From Planctomycetota bacterium (GTDB taxonomy: Bacteria > Planctomycetota > Phycisphaerae > Sedimentisphaerales > Anaerobacaceae), in contig VRUK01000047.1 in NCBI GenBank assembly GCA_019456195.1, positions 1-43,030 of the forward strand: a DNA stretch of 43,030 bases. Reading direction: 5' to 3'. Below the pieces are notes generated by a model that saw only the letters and a list, made by a program, of their open reading frames with translations, searched no databases and was not told where the DNA came from. Within the stretch, counting starts at the first letter, position 1; every line of letters starts with the position of its first letter. Shown here piece after piece: positions 8,031 through 16,097 of this stretch. The position numbers were made by a program, and so were the translations under genes.

Positions 8031-8756
8031 ATGAGTTACTTAATAATGTTTATGTTAATTAGTTTCCTGATTCTGATTCATGAATTAGGTCATCTCATTG
8101 CTGCCAAATTATCGAATATACCTATCGAATTATTTTCCGTCGGTTTTGGTCCAAAATTATGGTCCTTTCGCAAAGGCCAAACTGAATATCGCATCTCAGC
8201 CTTACCCATCGCCGGATATGTTTTACCTAAGATGGAAGATGTCGATGACTTCTTTCAAATCCGTTCTTCCAGGCGAATTGCTTTTGCCCTGGGCGGGCCG
8301 TTGGCAAATATTATTTTGGCTGTAATTTGTTTAGGATTTTTGAATGCGATAACGATGGGTTTTTCATTTTATGCTGTTCTGATTTTCCCGTTTGTCCAGC
8401 TAACAAAAATAACCTCTCAATTTTTATATGCGTTGCCGTCTTTATTCTCCAGCCCCGACAAACTGTCCGGAGTAATTGGTATCGTAGCTATGGGCGGGCA
8501 AATGCTTGCCGGCGATTTCCTGAAGATATTGAACCTGGCCGTAATGCTTAATATTAATCTTGCGGTGTTAAACTTTCTGCCGATTCTGCCCTTGGATGGT
8601 GGAAAGATTCTCTTTTGCCTGCTCGAGAAAATCCATCGTTCCCTTCTCAGGCTGCGAATGCCTCTTACCGTCACAGGCTGGGTATTGCTTTTAGGATTAC
8701 TTTCCTACGTTACGGTACTCGACATGTGTAAGTACGTTTTCAAAATCTATGCGTAG
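8031..8756 (+). CDS. M50-family site-2 intramembrane metalloprotease, compact form
   Basis: A 241-residue integral membrane protein. HELGH (residues 17-21) in the first membrane helix is the zinc-binding and catalytic motif. LPILPLDGGKILF near residue 187 is the second conserved motif carrying the third ligand. Several membrane helices lie between. RseP-type proteases are about 450 residues and carry one or two PDZ domains between these motifs; none fits here, so this is a minimal S2P. It probably cleaves a membrane-anchored regulator, identity unknown. TAAGGAG precedes the ATG by about ten bases, and a perfect TATAAT lies at 7989-7994. Confidence 0.88.
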   Translation: MSYLIMFMLISFLILIHELGHLIAAKLSNIPIELFSVGFGPKLWSFRKGQTEYRISALPIAGYVLPKMEDVDDFFQIRSSRRIAFALGGPLANIILAVICLGFLNAITMGFSFYAVLIFPFVQLTKITSQFLYALPSLFSSPDKLSGVIGIVAMGGQMLAGDFLKILNLAVMLNINLAVLNFLPILPLDGGKILFCLLEKIHRSLLRLRMPLTVTGWVLLLGLLSYVTVLDMCKYVFKIYA

Positions 8757-8813
8757 CTGAATAACAACACTAATCACGAGATACGCAGGACGAATGATAA
8801 GCAATAAATTGAA

Positions 8814-8897
8814 TGCCGGAGGAGGGACTCGAACCCTCACCCTGTTGCCAGGACGGGATTTTGAATCCCGCGCGTCTGCCAATTCCGCCACTCCGGC
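8814..8897 (-). tRNA. tRNA-Leu (CAA)
   Basis: The minus strand folds as a class II tRNA: acceptor GCCGGAG/CTCCGGC, a leucine-type D arm, anticodon stem CGGGA-TTCAAAA-TCCCG with anticodon CAA, a variable arm, and the T-loop GGTTCGAGTCC. Discriminator A; CCA is not encoded. Confidence 0.95.
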
Positions 8898-8991
8898 CTA
8901 TCTGATTTAGAATTGGCTATTTATTAAGCTCATGATGATAAATAACCAGTAATCAATAGTCAATAGGTAAATAAATTATCGCTGCTATCAG

Positions 8992-9360
8992 CTATTGTTC
9001 CTTCCAGTGCCGCTGAACAATGCCGTCTTTTATCTTAAACACAATAGTATGTTCCGTTTCCTTTTTATCTTTGATAGCGATAGGCGGCGGAAACATGGCG
9101 AATTGGTTGTCTCTTGTTTCCGTGCATTTGTACCTGAGGTACTCGTCGCCATCTTCCGTCATGCTTTCCTCGGTCGGCTCACCAACTATCGCCGTAAGCT
9201 CCTCTCTTGTCGTCCTGCCGCAATCAATCTGCTTGAGCTGCGAATTTTCAATCCCGCTGTAATGCACGTCACTTTGGGCGGCCACACATCCGGCCAGCAG
9301 GAGCGATGTTAAAACAAGCAACATAAAAAGAGCAGTTTCATTAATTTTGTAATTTTTCAT
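8992..9360 (-). CDS. Small lipoprotein with SmpA/BamE-like domain
   Basis: About 122 residues. A signal peptide ends in the lipobox LLLAGC, so the mature protein is lipid-anchored at the cysteine. The rest (LKQIDCGRTTREELTAIVGEPT..., GDEYLRYKCTE, HTIVFKIKDGIV) has the start-of-helix GxTTREEL and the GxP turn seen in the SmpA/OmlA (BamE-like) fold. That fold in BamE helps outer-membrane protein assembly, but many unrelated lipoproteins share it, so the role here is open. An upstream ATG three codons earlier abuts the ribosome site; AGGAG is correctly spaced for the ATG at 9360. Confidence 0.78.
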   Translation of the reverse strand: MKNYKINETALFMLLVLTSLLLAGCVAAQSDVHYSGIENSQLKQIDCGRTTREELTAIVGEPTEESMTEDGDEYLRYKCTETRDNQFAMFPPPIAIKDKKETEHTIVFKIKDGIVQRHWKEQ

Positions 9361-9711
9361 TTCTCGCATCTCCTAAATTATTTGACATTTCCCTTGAAAC
9401 AATACGAAGAATACTCATACGCCTTTCAGTCAAATATAATACCAAATATTGCGTTGAATTTCCACCTTTTCCGCCTCTATTATAAATAAGGCCTGCCAGG
9501 TCCCGATGGTAACAGGAAAAAAAATAAATTACCGCAATCTGCGACCGTTACATATTCTGCCGTCCAATTGTTACCATTACGTTACGGCTATATCTTTTTT
9601 TTGTTATTTTTTACTTTTATCATTTCCATCTGGCCGATTAATATTGCTGTTATATGTATTCGCCTTGTTGGTGGATATTGGATTACAAAGTCACAAATAG
9701 GAGAAACGAAA
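9361..9711. other. Intergenic region, no supported gene
   Basis: About 350 AT-rich bases between the divergent lipoprotein and mini-protein genes. A plus-strand frame in phase with the mini-protein extends upstream to 9568, but it encodes a stretch with no ribosome site, so it is treated as leader. No recognised riboswitch or RNA fold. Confidence 0.45.
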
Positions 9712-9807
9712 ATGTGCAATACTTGCGGATGTCGCTCGAAAAAGAAGACCAAAAAGAAAACAGCAAAGAAAAAAACTGCCAAGAAGAAAGCTAAGAAAAA
9801 GAAATAA
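9712..9807 (+). CDS. 31-residue Cys/Lys-rich mini-protein
   Basis: The protein starts MCNTCGCRSKKKTKKK and continues only with lysine, threonine and alanine. Three cysteines in the first seven residues (C-x-x-C-x-C) could bind a metal or form disulfides; the other 22 residues carry about 17 positive charges, like histone-H1 tails. ATAGGAGAAACGAAA in front of the ATG is a good ribosome site and argues for translation at this start rather than at 9568. The lysine tail suggests nucleic-acid or polyanion binding. The trigger factor at 34.6 kb has a similar K/A/T tail. Function unknown. Confidence 0.65.
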   Translation: MCNTCGCRSKKKTKKKTAKKKTAKKKAKKKK

Positions 9808-9871
9808 CTTATCCCACTTGTCCCCGCAAGCCGCAGGCTTTGAGTGTGTCTTTGACGGGTATCCGGATGAA

Positions 9872-10972
9872 TCAGGAATCTATGATTACTATATCTTCCG
9901 GAATTGCGATTACGTCTCTATGCCCCGGCCCGAGTATCTTTCGAATCTCAGAGCTGTGCTTGCCGGCCAGTGATTTGAGTTGAGTGCTGCTTAAATTTGT
10001 CACGGCCATCGCGTTATCATTAAGCATAACGACCGCACCCGGCTCAAACGTTCCTTTTACGGAAGTTACCCCGCTGGGCAAAAGACTTTTACGATTTTTA
10101 ACGGCCCGCATAGCGCCTTCGTCTATGTTTATCGTCCCGGCGGGGTGGCTGTTTAGAATCCATCTCGAACGGTTGGACAGTTTCCTTTTCGGCATAAAGA
10201 CCGTACCTATCTCATCGCCCGCTATAATCCGTCCGATCACGTTTTTCAGTCTGCCGTCCGCTAATACTATTCTGAAGCCCGCATTAGAGGCAATCTTAGC
10301 CGCTTCAATCTTGGTTTTCATCCCGCCTGTCCCGTGCATACTGCCCCTGCCTCCGGCGTTGTGAATAATCTCGGCGGTTATCTCAAAGACAGCCGGTATC
10401 GCCCGGGCATCGGCAAACTTGCGCGGATTCTTATCATAAAGTGCGTCGATATCGCTCAGCAGAATCAGCAGGTCCGCATCTACCTTACTGGCGACCAGTG
10501 CGCTTAGCTTATCGTTATCACCGAAGGCCGAGCCGATTTCATCAGTGCTCACACTGTCATTCTCATTCAGCACCGGCACCACGGCCAATTTCAGAAGTGT
10601 CTCAATAGAATTGCGAAGATTCAGATATGTCCTTCTGTTATTCAGCACCTGCGCCGTCAGCAAAACCTGTGCTACCGTAACACCATATCGTGCAAACGAC
10701 TTTCTATACTCTGTCATTAGTAACGGCTGCCCGATAGCCGCACACGCCTGTCGCATTTTCGTATTCGTTACCTTGCTGCGCATCTCTAACTGTCCGGCCC
10801 CCATTCCGATAGCGCCCGAGCTGATAATAATCACCTGCTTGCCCGTCTTCAGCAGCGAATTTATCTGCCGCGCAATTCGCCGAACATATCCGGCGTCAAT
10901 CCCGCCGTTTTTGGTCAGAATGTTCGTCCCGATTTTTATTACTATTCGTTTTACTTTACTAAAATCCCGCAT
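9872..10972 (-). CDS. proB: Glutamate 5-kinase
   Basis: A 366-residue enzyme that phosphorylates glutamate with ATP, the first step of proline synthesis. The N-terminal amino-acid-kinase domain (about 1-260) shows VIKIGTNIL, IISSGAIGMGAGQL and VLNENDSVSTDEIGSAFGDND, all family hallmarks. Residues about 275-360 (GTINIDEGAMRAV..., FEPGAVVMLND) form the C-terminal PUA domain of full-length ProB. Length is normal. Its partner proA lies 3.4 kb away on the same strand, with an unrelated redox pair and an opposite-strand gene between, so the two are probably not in one transcript. The start has only a weak ribosome site. Confidence 0.96.
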   Translation of the reverse strand: MRDFSKVKRIVIKIGTNILTKNGGIDAGYVRRIARQINSLLKTGKQVIIISSGAIGMGAGQLEMRSKVTNTKMRQACAAIGQPLLMTEYRKSFARYGVTVAQVLLTAQVLNNRRTYLNLRNSIETLLKLAVVPVLNENDSVSTDEIGSAFGDNDKLSALVASKVDADLLILLSDIDALYDKNPRKFADARAIPAVFEITAEIIHNAGGRGSMHGTGGMKTKIEAAKIASNAGFRIVLADGRLKNVIGRIIAGDEIGTVFMPKRKLSNRSRWILNSHPAGTINIDEGAMRAVKNRKSLLPSGVTSVKGTFEPGAVVMLNDNAMAVTNLSSTQLKSLAGKHSSEIRKILGPGHRDVIAIPEDIVIIDS

Positions 10973-11104
10973 TGTACTTCATCCATCTTCTTCTCATTCG
11001 GCCATCTGACCTCTATCCTCAATCATCTGTCTTCTTTTATCAACATATTAAAACATCCTTGAGCTTCTTTCAATATTTTTCCGGCTTTGGCAACCTCGTT
11101 TCAT

Positions 11105-11132
11105 TTGACCGTATGAACATTTCTCATATAAT
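11105..11132 (+). promoter_or_regulatory. Sigma70-type promoter for the phosphodiesterase gene
   Basis: TTGACC (11105-11110) and a perfect TATAAT (11127-11132), 16 bases apart, lie 24 bases before the start codon at 11156. Confidence 0.75.
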
Positions 11133-11155
11133 AGTGATTTTCATTAGGAGCAACG

Positions 11156-11626
11156 ATGAAAGTTGGCATCATAACTGATACTCATGATAAGCAGGCGCTC
11201 TTAGATAAGGCAATTGAGGTCTTTGCAGAACATCATGTTGACCGCGTCCTTCATGCCGGCGACATAACATCGCCGTCTTCAGTGCAGGCCCTGGCTGAAA
11301 TTGACCACGCCAAGTTCATTGGCGTTTTTGGCAATTGCGATTCCAACAAGTCCGCTTTGAAAAGTATCGTTAGCAGCCATGAAGGTGAAATCCAGAGGGG
11401 CGTCTATAGAGGTAGCATCGGAGAAAAAAAAATGCTGATGGCACATGACCCTCGCGCCCTCGGCGATATGCCAATAACCGGTGATTTCGATCTAATCGTG
11501 TACGGCCATACCCACATACAGGATATCCATAGACAAGGCAATACACTTATCATCAATCCCGGCCAGTCATGGGCTGTCATACTCGACCTCGACAGTATGA
11601 ATTATGAAACTATTTATCTGGAATAA
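11156..11626 (+). CDS. YfcE/MJ0936-family metallophosphoesterase
   Basis: A 156-residue calcineurin-like phosphoesterase. The di-metal ligand motifs are all present in order: DTHD near the start, HAGDI, FGNCD, and YGHTHIQD near the end, followed by the family INPGQ. The usual loop motif THG is replaced by AHDPRAL. Family members hydrolyse phosphodiesters in vitro with Mn, and their in-cell substrates are mostly unknown. TTAGGAGCAACG gives a strong ribosome site. It has its own promoter and is transcribed against its neighbours. Confidence 0.9.
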   Translation: MKVGIITDTHDKQALLDKAIEVFAEHHVDRVLHAGDITSPSSVQALAEIDHAKFIGVFGNCDSNKSALKSIVSSHEGEIQRGVYRGSIGEKKMLMAHDPRALGDMPITGDFDLIVYGHTHIQDIHRQGNTLIINPGQSWAVILDLDSMNYETIYLE

Positions 11627-11635
11627 CAAATAAAC

Positions 11636-11663
11636 AAAAAAAACGCTAACTAATTTTGGCGTT
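11636..11663 (-). terminator. Possible terminator of the oxidoreductase/polyferredoxin operon
   Basis: On the minus strand AACGC, a 12-base loop and GCGTT are followed by eight T in all. The stem is only five pairs and overlaps the last codons of the gene, so the call is weak. Confidence 0.45.
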
Positions 11664-12890
11664 CGAAAGTACCCTGATGGCTTTGCGAGGGCTCGTTGGG
11701 CAGGCCACCTCGCATGCTCCACAGCCGTTGCACTTTCCGGCATCAATCACGGGCACAAGCATGTACTCAGCCTCTGAGAATACATAACTGACCGCATTAT
11801 ATGGGCACCATAGCATACAAGCCGAGCATTCATGGTCTTCACCGAGCAGGCAAAGGTTCATATCGACCTGGGCCATGCCAATTTGAATATCTCGTTTATT
11901 GTCAAGGTTCACACTTACCAGTGCCTTGCTGGGGCAGACCCACGTACAGCGGGTGCAGTCTTCCCGGCAGTAGTTCTCATCAAAAGTCAGTACGGGAGTC
12001 AGGATGCCGGAAATGCCGTACTGTCCTGTGTCTCTACGGATGATATCGTGCGGACACGATCGGATACAGTTGCCACAGCGGGTACAGAGTCCTTTGAAGG
12101 TCAGTTCGTCCACCGCTCCCGGCGGTCTAAGGGGTTGCAAAGGTTTGTAACCGGTAAAACGCAAGATGCTTGCTGAAGTCACTCCGACAAGCAATCCGAG
12201 TATGGTACGCCTTGCAACAGGATGTCCCGAATAGCCGCAATCCGGTTGGTCCGTTGCTGACCTTAGAGCAGAGCGGATGGATCGAGACATTATAGAGAGC
12301 AAATCCTGAAACGCCCCCAAGGGGCAAAGGCCGCGGCACCATATATGGGGCCACAGCAGCGAGAAGATCAGCAGCAGCGTAACGAGCAGAAACGACACGG
12401 CCCCCGCGAGCATTTGGTGTTGTTCGGTTAAGAGGAAAGCGCCGCTGAATAGAGCGAGTGGATCACACCAGAGAAACAACGGACAGCCTAAGATTGCTCC
12501 GCCGAGTGTTAGTGCTAACAGCCATCGGCCTATCGACATGGTCTGACAAGGTTTTCGATCGAAGTTTTTGCCTATGCAGCTTGCGCCGTCTAAGCACAAT
12601 CCCATTGGGCATATCCAGCGGCAAAACCAGCGATGCCGAAAGAGCGTAATAAGACCGGTAACGAGTCCAAGGCCAAGGATGGGCTGGATTGTCTTTGCTG
12701 CCAGGATTGAGGTGACGGCGACTAAGGAACTCATGGCCGGCACAAGAGCCAGAAAGGCATAGTTATCTCTGAAGGGTAAGAGGCACAGCACCGCCACTAT
12801 GAGACAAACAAGGCGGACCAGCAACCTGAAATGATTTCGGATGCCTGTTGGCTTTATGACTGATTTTTCTGACAACTCCTTATTGCTCAA
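11646..12890 (-). CDS. NapH-like membrane polyferredoxin
   Basis: About 414 residues from a TTG start at 12890 that overlaps the TGA of the upstream gene (TTGA), so translation is likely coupled. An open frame continues upstream inside the FAD gene, but that arginine-rich stretch is clearly non-native. The first 200 residues hold several membrane helices with two NapH-type motifs, CRWICPMGLC and CRGLCPLGAF. After RRTILGLLVGV (a Tat-like or internal anchor), the C-terminal half has four [4Fe-4S]-type clusters: CTRCGNCIRSCP, CREDCTRCTWVCP, CLLGEDHECSACMLWCP and CNGCGACEVACP. It probably moves electrons between the membrane quinone pool and the exported FAD protein. Partner chemistry unknown. 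Confidence 0.85.
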   Translation of the reverse strand: MSNKELSEKSVIKPTGIRNHFRLLVRLVCLIVAVLCLLPFRDNYAFLALVPAMSSLVAVTSILAAKTIQPILGLGLVTGLITLFRHRWFCRWICPMGLCLDGASCIGKNFDRKPCQTMSIGRWLLALTLGGAILGCPLFLWCDPLALFSGAFLLTEQHQMLAGAVSFLLVTLLLIFSLLWPHIWCRGLCPLGAFQDLLSIMSRSIRSALRSATDQPDCGYSGHPVARRTILGLLVGVTSASILRFTGYKPLQPLRPPGAVDELTFKGLCTRCGNCIRSCPHDIIRRDTGQYGISGILTPVLTFDENYCREDCTRCTWVCPSKALVSVNLDNKRDIQIGMAQVDMNLCLLGEDHECSACMLWCPYNAVSYVFSEAEYMLVPVIDAGKCNGCGACEVACPTSPRKAIRVLSNAKIS

Positions 12891-14251
12891 CCGAGGTACG
12901 CCTCCTGTTGCCGAAGTATCTTCTGGATTTCGGTTATATCGGCATCGCGTGGCTTGCAGCGGTCCCGAACGGCCACGGCGGCTGCCACTCCGGCGGCGTG
13001 ACCGGTGACAAAACAGTTGGGTATCAGGCGAACCAGATCGGCCATGCGCAGATCGCAACTGATGCATCGTCCGGCGGCAAGGACATTGTCAACGGTTTGC
13101 GGGATCAAGGCCCCGTAAGGAATCTGCCATTCTACATGTTCGGCGTGAGAAGCACCGCCGACGCCGATGACATCGGTATGCCGGGTAGAATTTTTTATGT
13201 CGTTGACTTTTACAGTTTTGAGGCCGTTGAGGATTCGTGTGATTCGGACACCAATCTGCGGGGCGGTCTCAACGAGATAGACTTTATCATAGCCGGGGGC
13301 TTTGCGGATTTTCTGTATTTTGTTCCAGATGTATTTGCGGTGGTTCATTTCCATACGTGTCAGCGTGGCAAGATCAAGCCCGTCAACTTCCGGGCCGGTC
13401 AGGTTGACCCAGTTGACGCCTCGTACGGGAGTGACTGATCCAAGCCGTTTGGGTTTATTAGTGTCGGTGGTTTTGGTTTTATCGACGCGATCAAGATTTC
13501 CGATTCGGGAGGCTAATCCGACATTGTGGGAGCGATGTTCGAATTGAGCGCCAGCGGCAGCGAAGATGTCTCCGTCGCCGGTGGCATCGATGACAACTTT
13601 TGCGAGGATGGCCTGTCGGCCTGACTTAGACTCGAATACGGCGCCACGGATGGAGTTGTTCTGCGTAATGGCTTCGACGCCCCAGCAGTGGAGAAAGACC
13701 TGGGCCCTGGCTTCTTCTATCATTTCCACCATAAGGTATTTCACGGCTTCGGCATCGACTATGGGATTGGAGCCGGGACTGCGGTTGATGATTGCGCCGT
13801 CCATTTTATCGAGGCGGCGCATCATTTCTTCCCCTATTCCCTGACAGACTTGCTTTGGCCCTGCGGCGATATGACCGAGGATGGTAAGTACCAGTCCACC
13901 GGTCCAGAGTCCTCCGAAGTGGCCGTATCGTTCGACGATAGTGACTTTAGCGCCGGCCCGTCTGGCGGCGATGGCAGCGACGATTCCAGCAGAACCGCCT
14001 CCGACGACGAGTACATCCGTCTCGGTGAGCACGGGCAGTTGGCGCTGGGGCTGGATGACTTTACCGTCTTTCAGTACAGCGTTAGATCGGTTTGCCTGGA
14101 CTTTGTTGGAGGTGATAACGGAACTCTGGAAACCGCTTTCACCAATATCTCGTGGTGATAGCTGTTTGCCTATTACCGAGCCTGTACCAATGCCAAGCCC
14201 TGAGATTCCCATTATTCGCAGGCAGTCGCGCCGAGTGATTCCGTTTTTCAT
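12887..14251 (-). CDS. Tat-exported FAD-dependent oxidoreductase (FAD_oxidored family)
   Basis: About 454 residues. ITRRDCLRIMGISGLGIG near the N-terminus is a twin-arginine export signal. VLVVGGGSAGIVAAIAARRAG followed by the acidic end of strand two (VERYGHFGG) is the Rossmann FAD site; WTGG follows it. The C-terminus (VLAAGRCISCD...GHAAGVAAAVAV) is the second FAD contact. This is the PF12831-type family, very common in Planctomycetes and often tied to sugar or uronate chemistry, though the substrate cannot be read here. It is followed directly by the polyferredoxin gene, which suggests a membrane electron acceptor. AAGGA fits the ATG at 14251 better than the ATG two codons upstream. Confidence 0.9.
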   Translation of the reverse strand: MKNGITRRDCLRIMGISGLGIGTGSVIGKQLSPRDIGESGFQSSVITSNKVQANRSNAVLKDGKVIQPQRQLPVLTETDVLVVGGGSAGIVAAIAARRAGAKVTIVERYGHFGGLWTGGLVLTILGHIAAGPKQVCQGIGEEMMRRLDKMDGAIINRSPGSNPIVDAEAVKYLMVEMIEEARAQVFLHCWGVEAITQNNSIRGAVFESKSGRQAILAKVVIDATGDGDIFAAAGAQFEHRSHNVGLASRIGNLDRVDKTKTTDTNKPKRLGSVTPVRGVNWVNLTGPEVDGLDLATLTRMEMNHRKYIWNKIQKIRKAPGYDKVYLVETAPQIGVRITRILNGLKTVKVNDIKNSTRHTDVIGVGGASHAEHVEWQIPYGALIPQTVDNVLAAGRCISCDLRMADLVRLIPNCFVTGHAAGVAAAVAVRDRCKPRDADITEIQKILRQQEAYLG

Positions 14252-14370
14252 GAGCATCTTCCTTATTCATAGTAAACGTTTTAGCCTGGGTCTTTACCTG
14301 GTAACTGCAAGTATGTGCCAAGTCTTGTGCTGGTCGTTTTCTCACCCATCCGTTACATATTCACTAAATA

Positions 14371-15663
14371 CTATTGGCCATTCACTATATTTTTGTGTGT
14401 TAATATTTTCGCATCGTTACCGGAGTAATCCGCAACAACCTGTCCGTTACCGATAAGTTTCCATTTATAAATAACAAGCCCTTCCAGTCCTACCGGCCCG
14501 CGGGCGTGTATCTTATTGGTGCTGATACCCACCTCGGCCCCGAGGCCGTAACGGAAGCCGTCACTAAAGCGAGTGCTGGCGTTCCAGAATACATTTCCGG
14601 AATCGACCAATGCCATAAAACTGACGGCTTTTTCCTTATCAGTAGTAATAATTGTATCGGTGTGTCCTGAGCCGTAATTATTAATATGCTCTATCGCCTT
14701 ATCAAGGTCGTCGACGATTTTTATCGAAAGGATATAATCCAGATACTCGGTTGCCCAGTCTTGTTCGGTTGCTGGTTTTACATCTATTATTGATTGTGTT
14801 TTTTCACAGCCCCGTAATTCAACGTTCTTTTCCTCTAAGGCGGTTTTGATTTTAGGCAAAAACTTTCCGGCAATATTATTATCTACCAACAGGGTCTCAG
14901 CGGCGTTACAAACCGCGACGTACTGACACTTGGAATCTACTGTTATATTCACGGCCATATCCAAATCGGCATCGCCGTCTATATATACATGGCATATCCC
15001 GTCGGCGTGTCCGAGTACGGGTATATTGGTGTTGTTCATAATATAGCGAACGAAATCATTCGAGCCTCGCGGGATGACCAGATCGATATATTCATCCAAG
15101 GCCAGCATTTGGGCGACGTCCTGTCGAGTTTCCAAAAGCTGAATCCATCCTTTGGGAAGTCCGGCTTTTTCGCTCGCCTCGGTGATTATATTGGTTAATA
15201 TTCTATTGGTTTTTACCGCCTCGCTTCCGCCTTTGAGCAGTACGGCATCTCCGCTTTTTAAACAGAGAGTTGAAATTTGCACAAGTGCATCCGGCCGGGA
15301 TTCAAAAACCACACCAATGACACCGATCGGGCAACTGACTTTATAGAGTTCCAGTCCTTTATCGAGTTCGGTGGCGGTGATTGTTTTACCCACTGGGTCA
15401 TCGAGTTTAATCAGGCTTTCGATACCGGCACAAACATCGTCTATTTTGTCTTCATCAAACTTTAAGCGTTTCAGCAAAGGCTCGGCGAGATTTCCCTTTT
15501 CGGCCGTGATTAGGTCTTCTTTGTTGGCTGAGACTATTTCAGCGCTGTGCTGCTTCAGGGCTTTGGCGATCTCGACTAAAGCGTTGTTCTTTACGTTAGT
15601 TTTGACTGTTGCTAAATTTACTGAAGCTGACTTAGCGACTCGAGCTGTTTCTGAAAGATTCAT
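14371..15663 (-). CDS. proA: Glutamate-5-semialdehyde dehydrogenase (gamma-glutamyl phosphate reductase)
   Basis: A 430-residue enzyme reducing gamma-glutamyl phosphate with NADPH, the second step of proline synthesis after ProB. It has the ALDH-like fold with [29 protein letters not shown]-type motifs ([32 protein letters not shown]), the catalytic cysteine in [12 protein letters not shown], and the C-terminal [14 protein letters not shown]. Length is normal. The ATG at 15663 (MNLSETARV) is preferred to a TTG eight codons upstream, because family proteins begin near that point; neither has a strong ribosome site. It stands apart from proB. Confidence 0.96.
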   Translation of the reverse strand: [430 protein letters not shown]

Positions 15664-15751
15664 TTGTAATTTACCATTGACTATCAATCATTTTATATTT
15701 ATCATCGCAGTATAAGTAATAGATAATTGATAATCAATAATCAATTGTATT

Positions 15752-15822
15752 GCGGGTGTAGCTTAATGGTAAAGCTCCAGCCTTCCAAGCTGGTCACGTG
15801 GGTTCGATTCCCATCACCCGCT
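15752..15822 (+). tRNA. tRNA-Gly (TCC)
   Basis: A cloverleaf with acceptor GCGGGTG/CACCCGC, D arm GCTTAATGGTAAAGC, anticodon arm CCAGC-CTTCCAA-GCTGG (anticodon TCC) and T-loop GGTTCGATTCC. Discriminator T; CCA is not encoded. Confidence 0.96.
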
Positions 15823-16034
15823 TTTGTTATAGATTTCATTTCTGGTTTTGGATGAAACGATTGTGAAATTGACATGGCTGTGTGAAAAACGATGAAGAGG
15901 GCGGGAAAAAATAATTGGTTTTGGTAAAATTATTATATTTGCGTAAGCACTTCTGATTGCTTGAATTAGATTCCGCTACGCATAGTCCTATAATAAAATT
16001 TTCCGGAAATTTGAAGAAAAAGTATATTTGTTTG

Positions 16035-16090
16035 TTGACAAAGTGGTAGTAAGTGGTAAGATTTCCCACGTTGAGTTTATTAAGTGGGAC
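16035..16090 (+). promoter_or_regulatory. mraZ promoter with MraZ-box-like repeats
   Basis: TTGACA (16035-16040) and TAAGAT (16057-16062) are 16 bases apart. Two direct AAGTGGT repeats, ten bases apart (16041 and 16051), fill the spacer. An inverted CCCAC (16065-16069) and a further AAGTGGGA (16082) follow. GTGG-type repeats on one helical face are the known binding pattern of MraZ, so the cluster probably represses itself here. The stretch between proA and this site (15664-16034) holds only the tRNA and AT-rich sequence. Confidence 0.72.
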
Positions 16091-16097
16091 TAATGCC

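Noticed and set aside
9480..9560. Possible SRP RNA or cobalamin riboswitch (CCAGGTCCCGATGG, GGTAACAGG)
   Set aside because: Only short resemblances; the conserved core and pairing partners of either RNA are missing.
12908..13438. 176-codon plus-strand frame opposite the FAD oxidoreductase
   Set aside because: Antisense shadow of a gene with clear FAD and Tat motifs.
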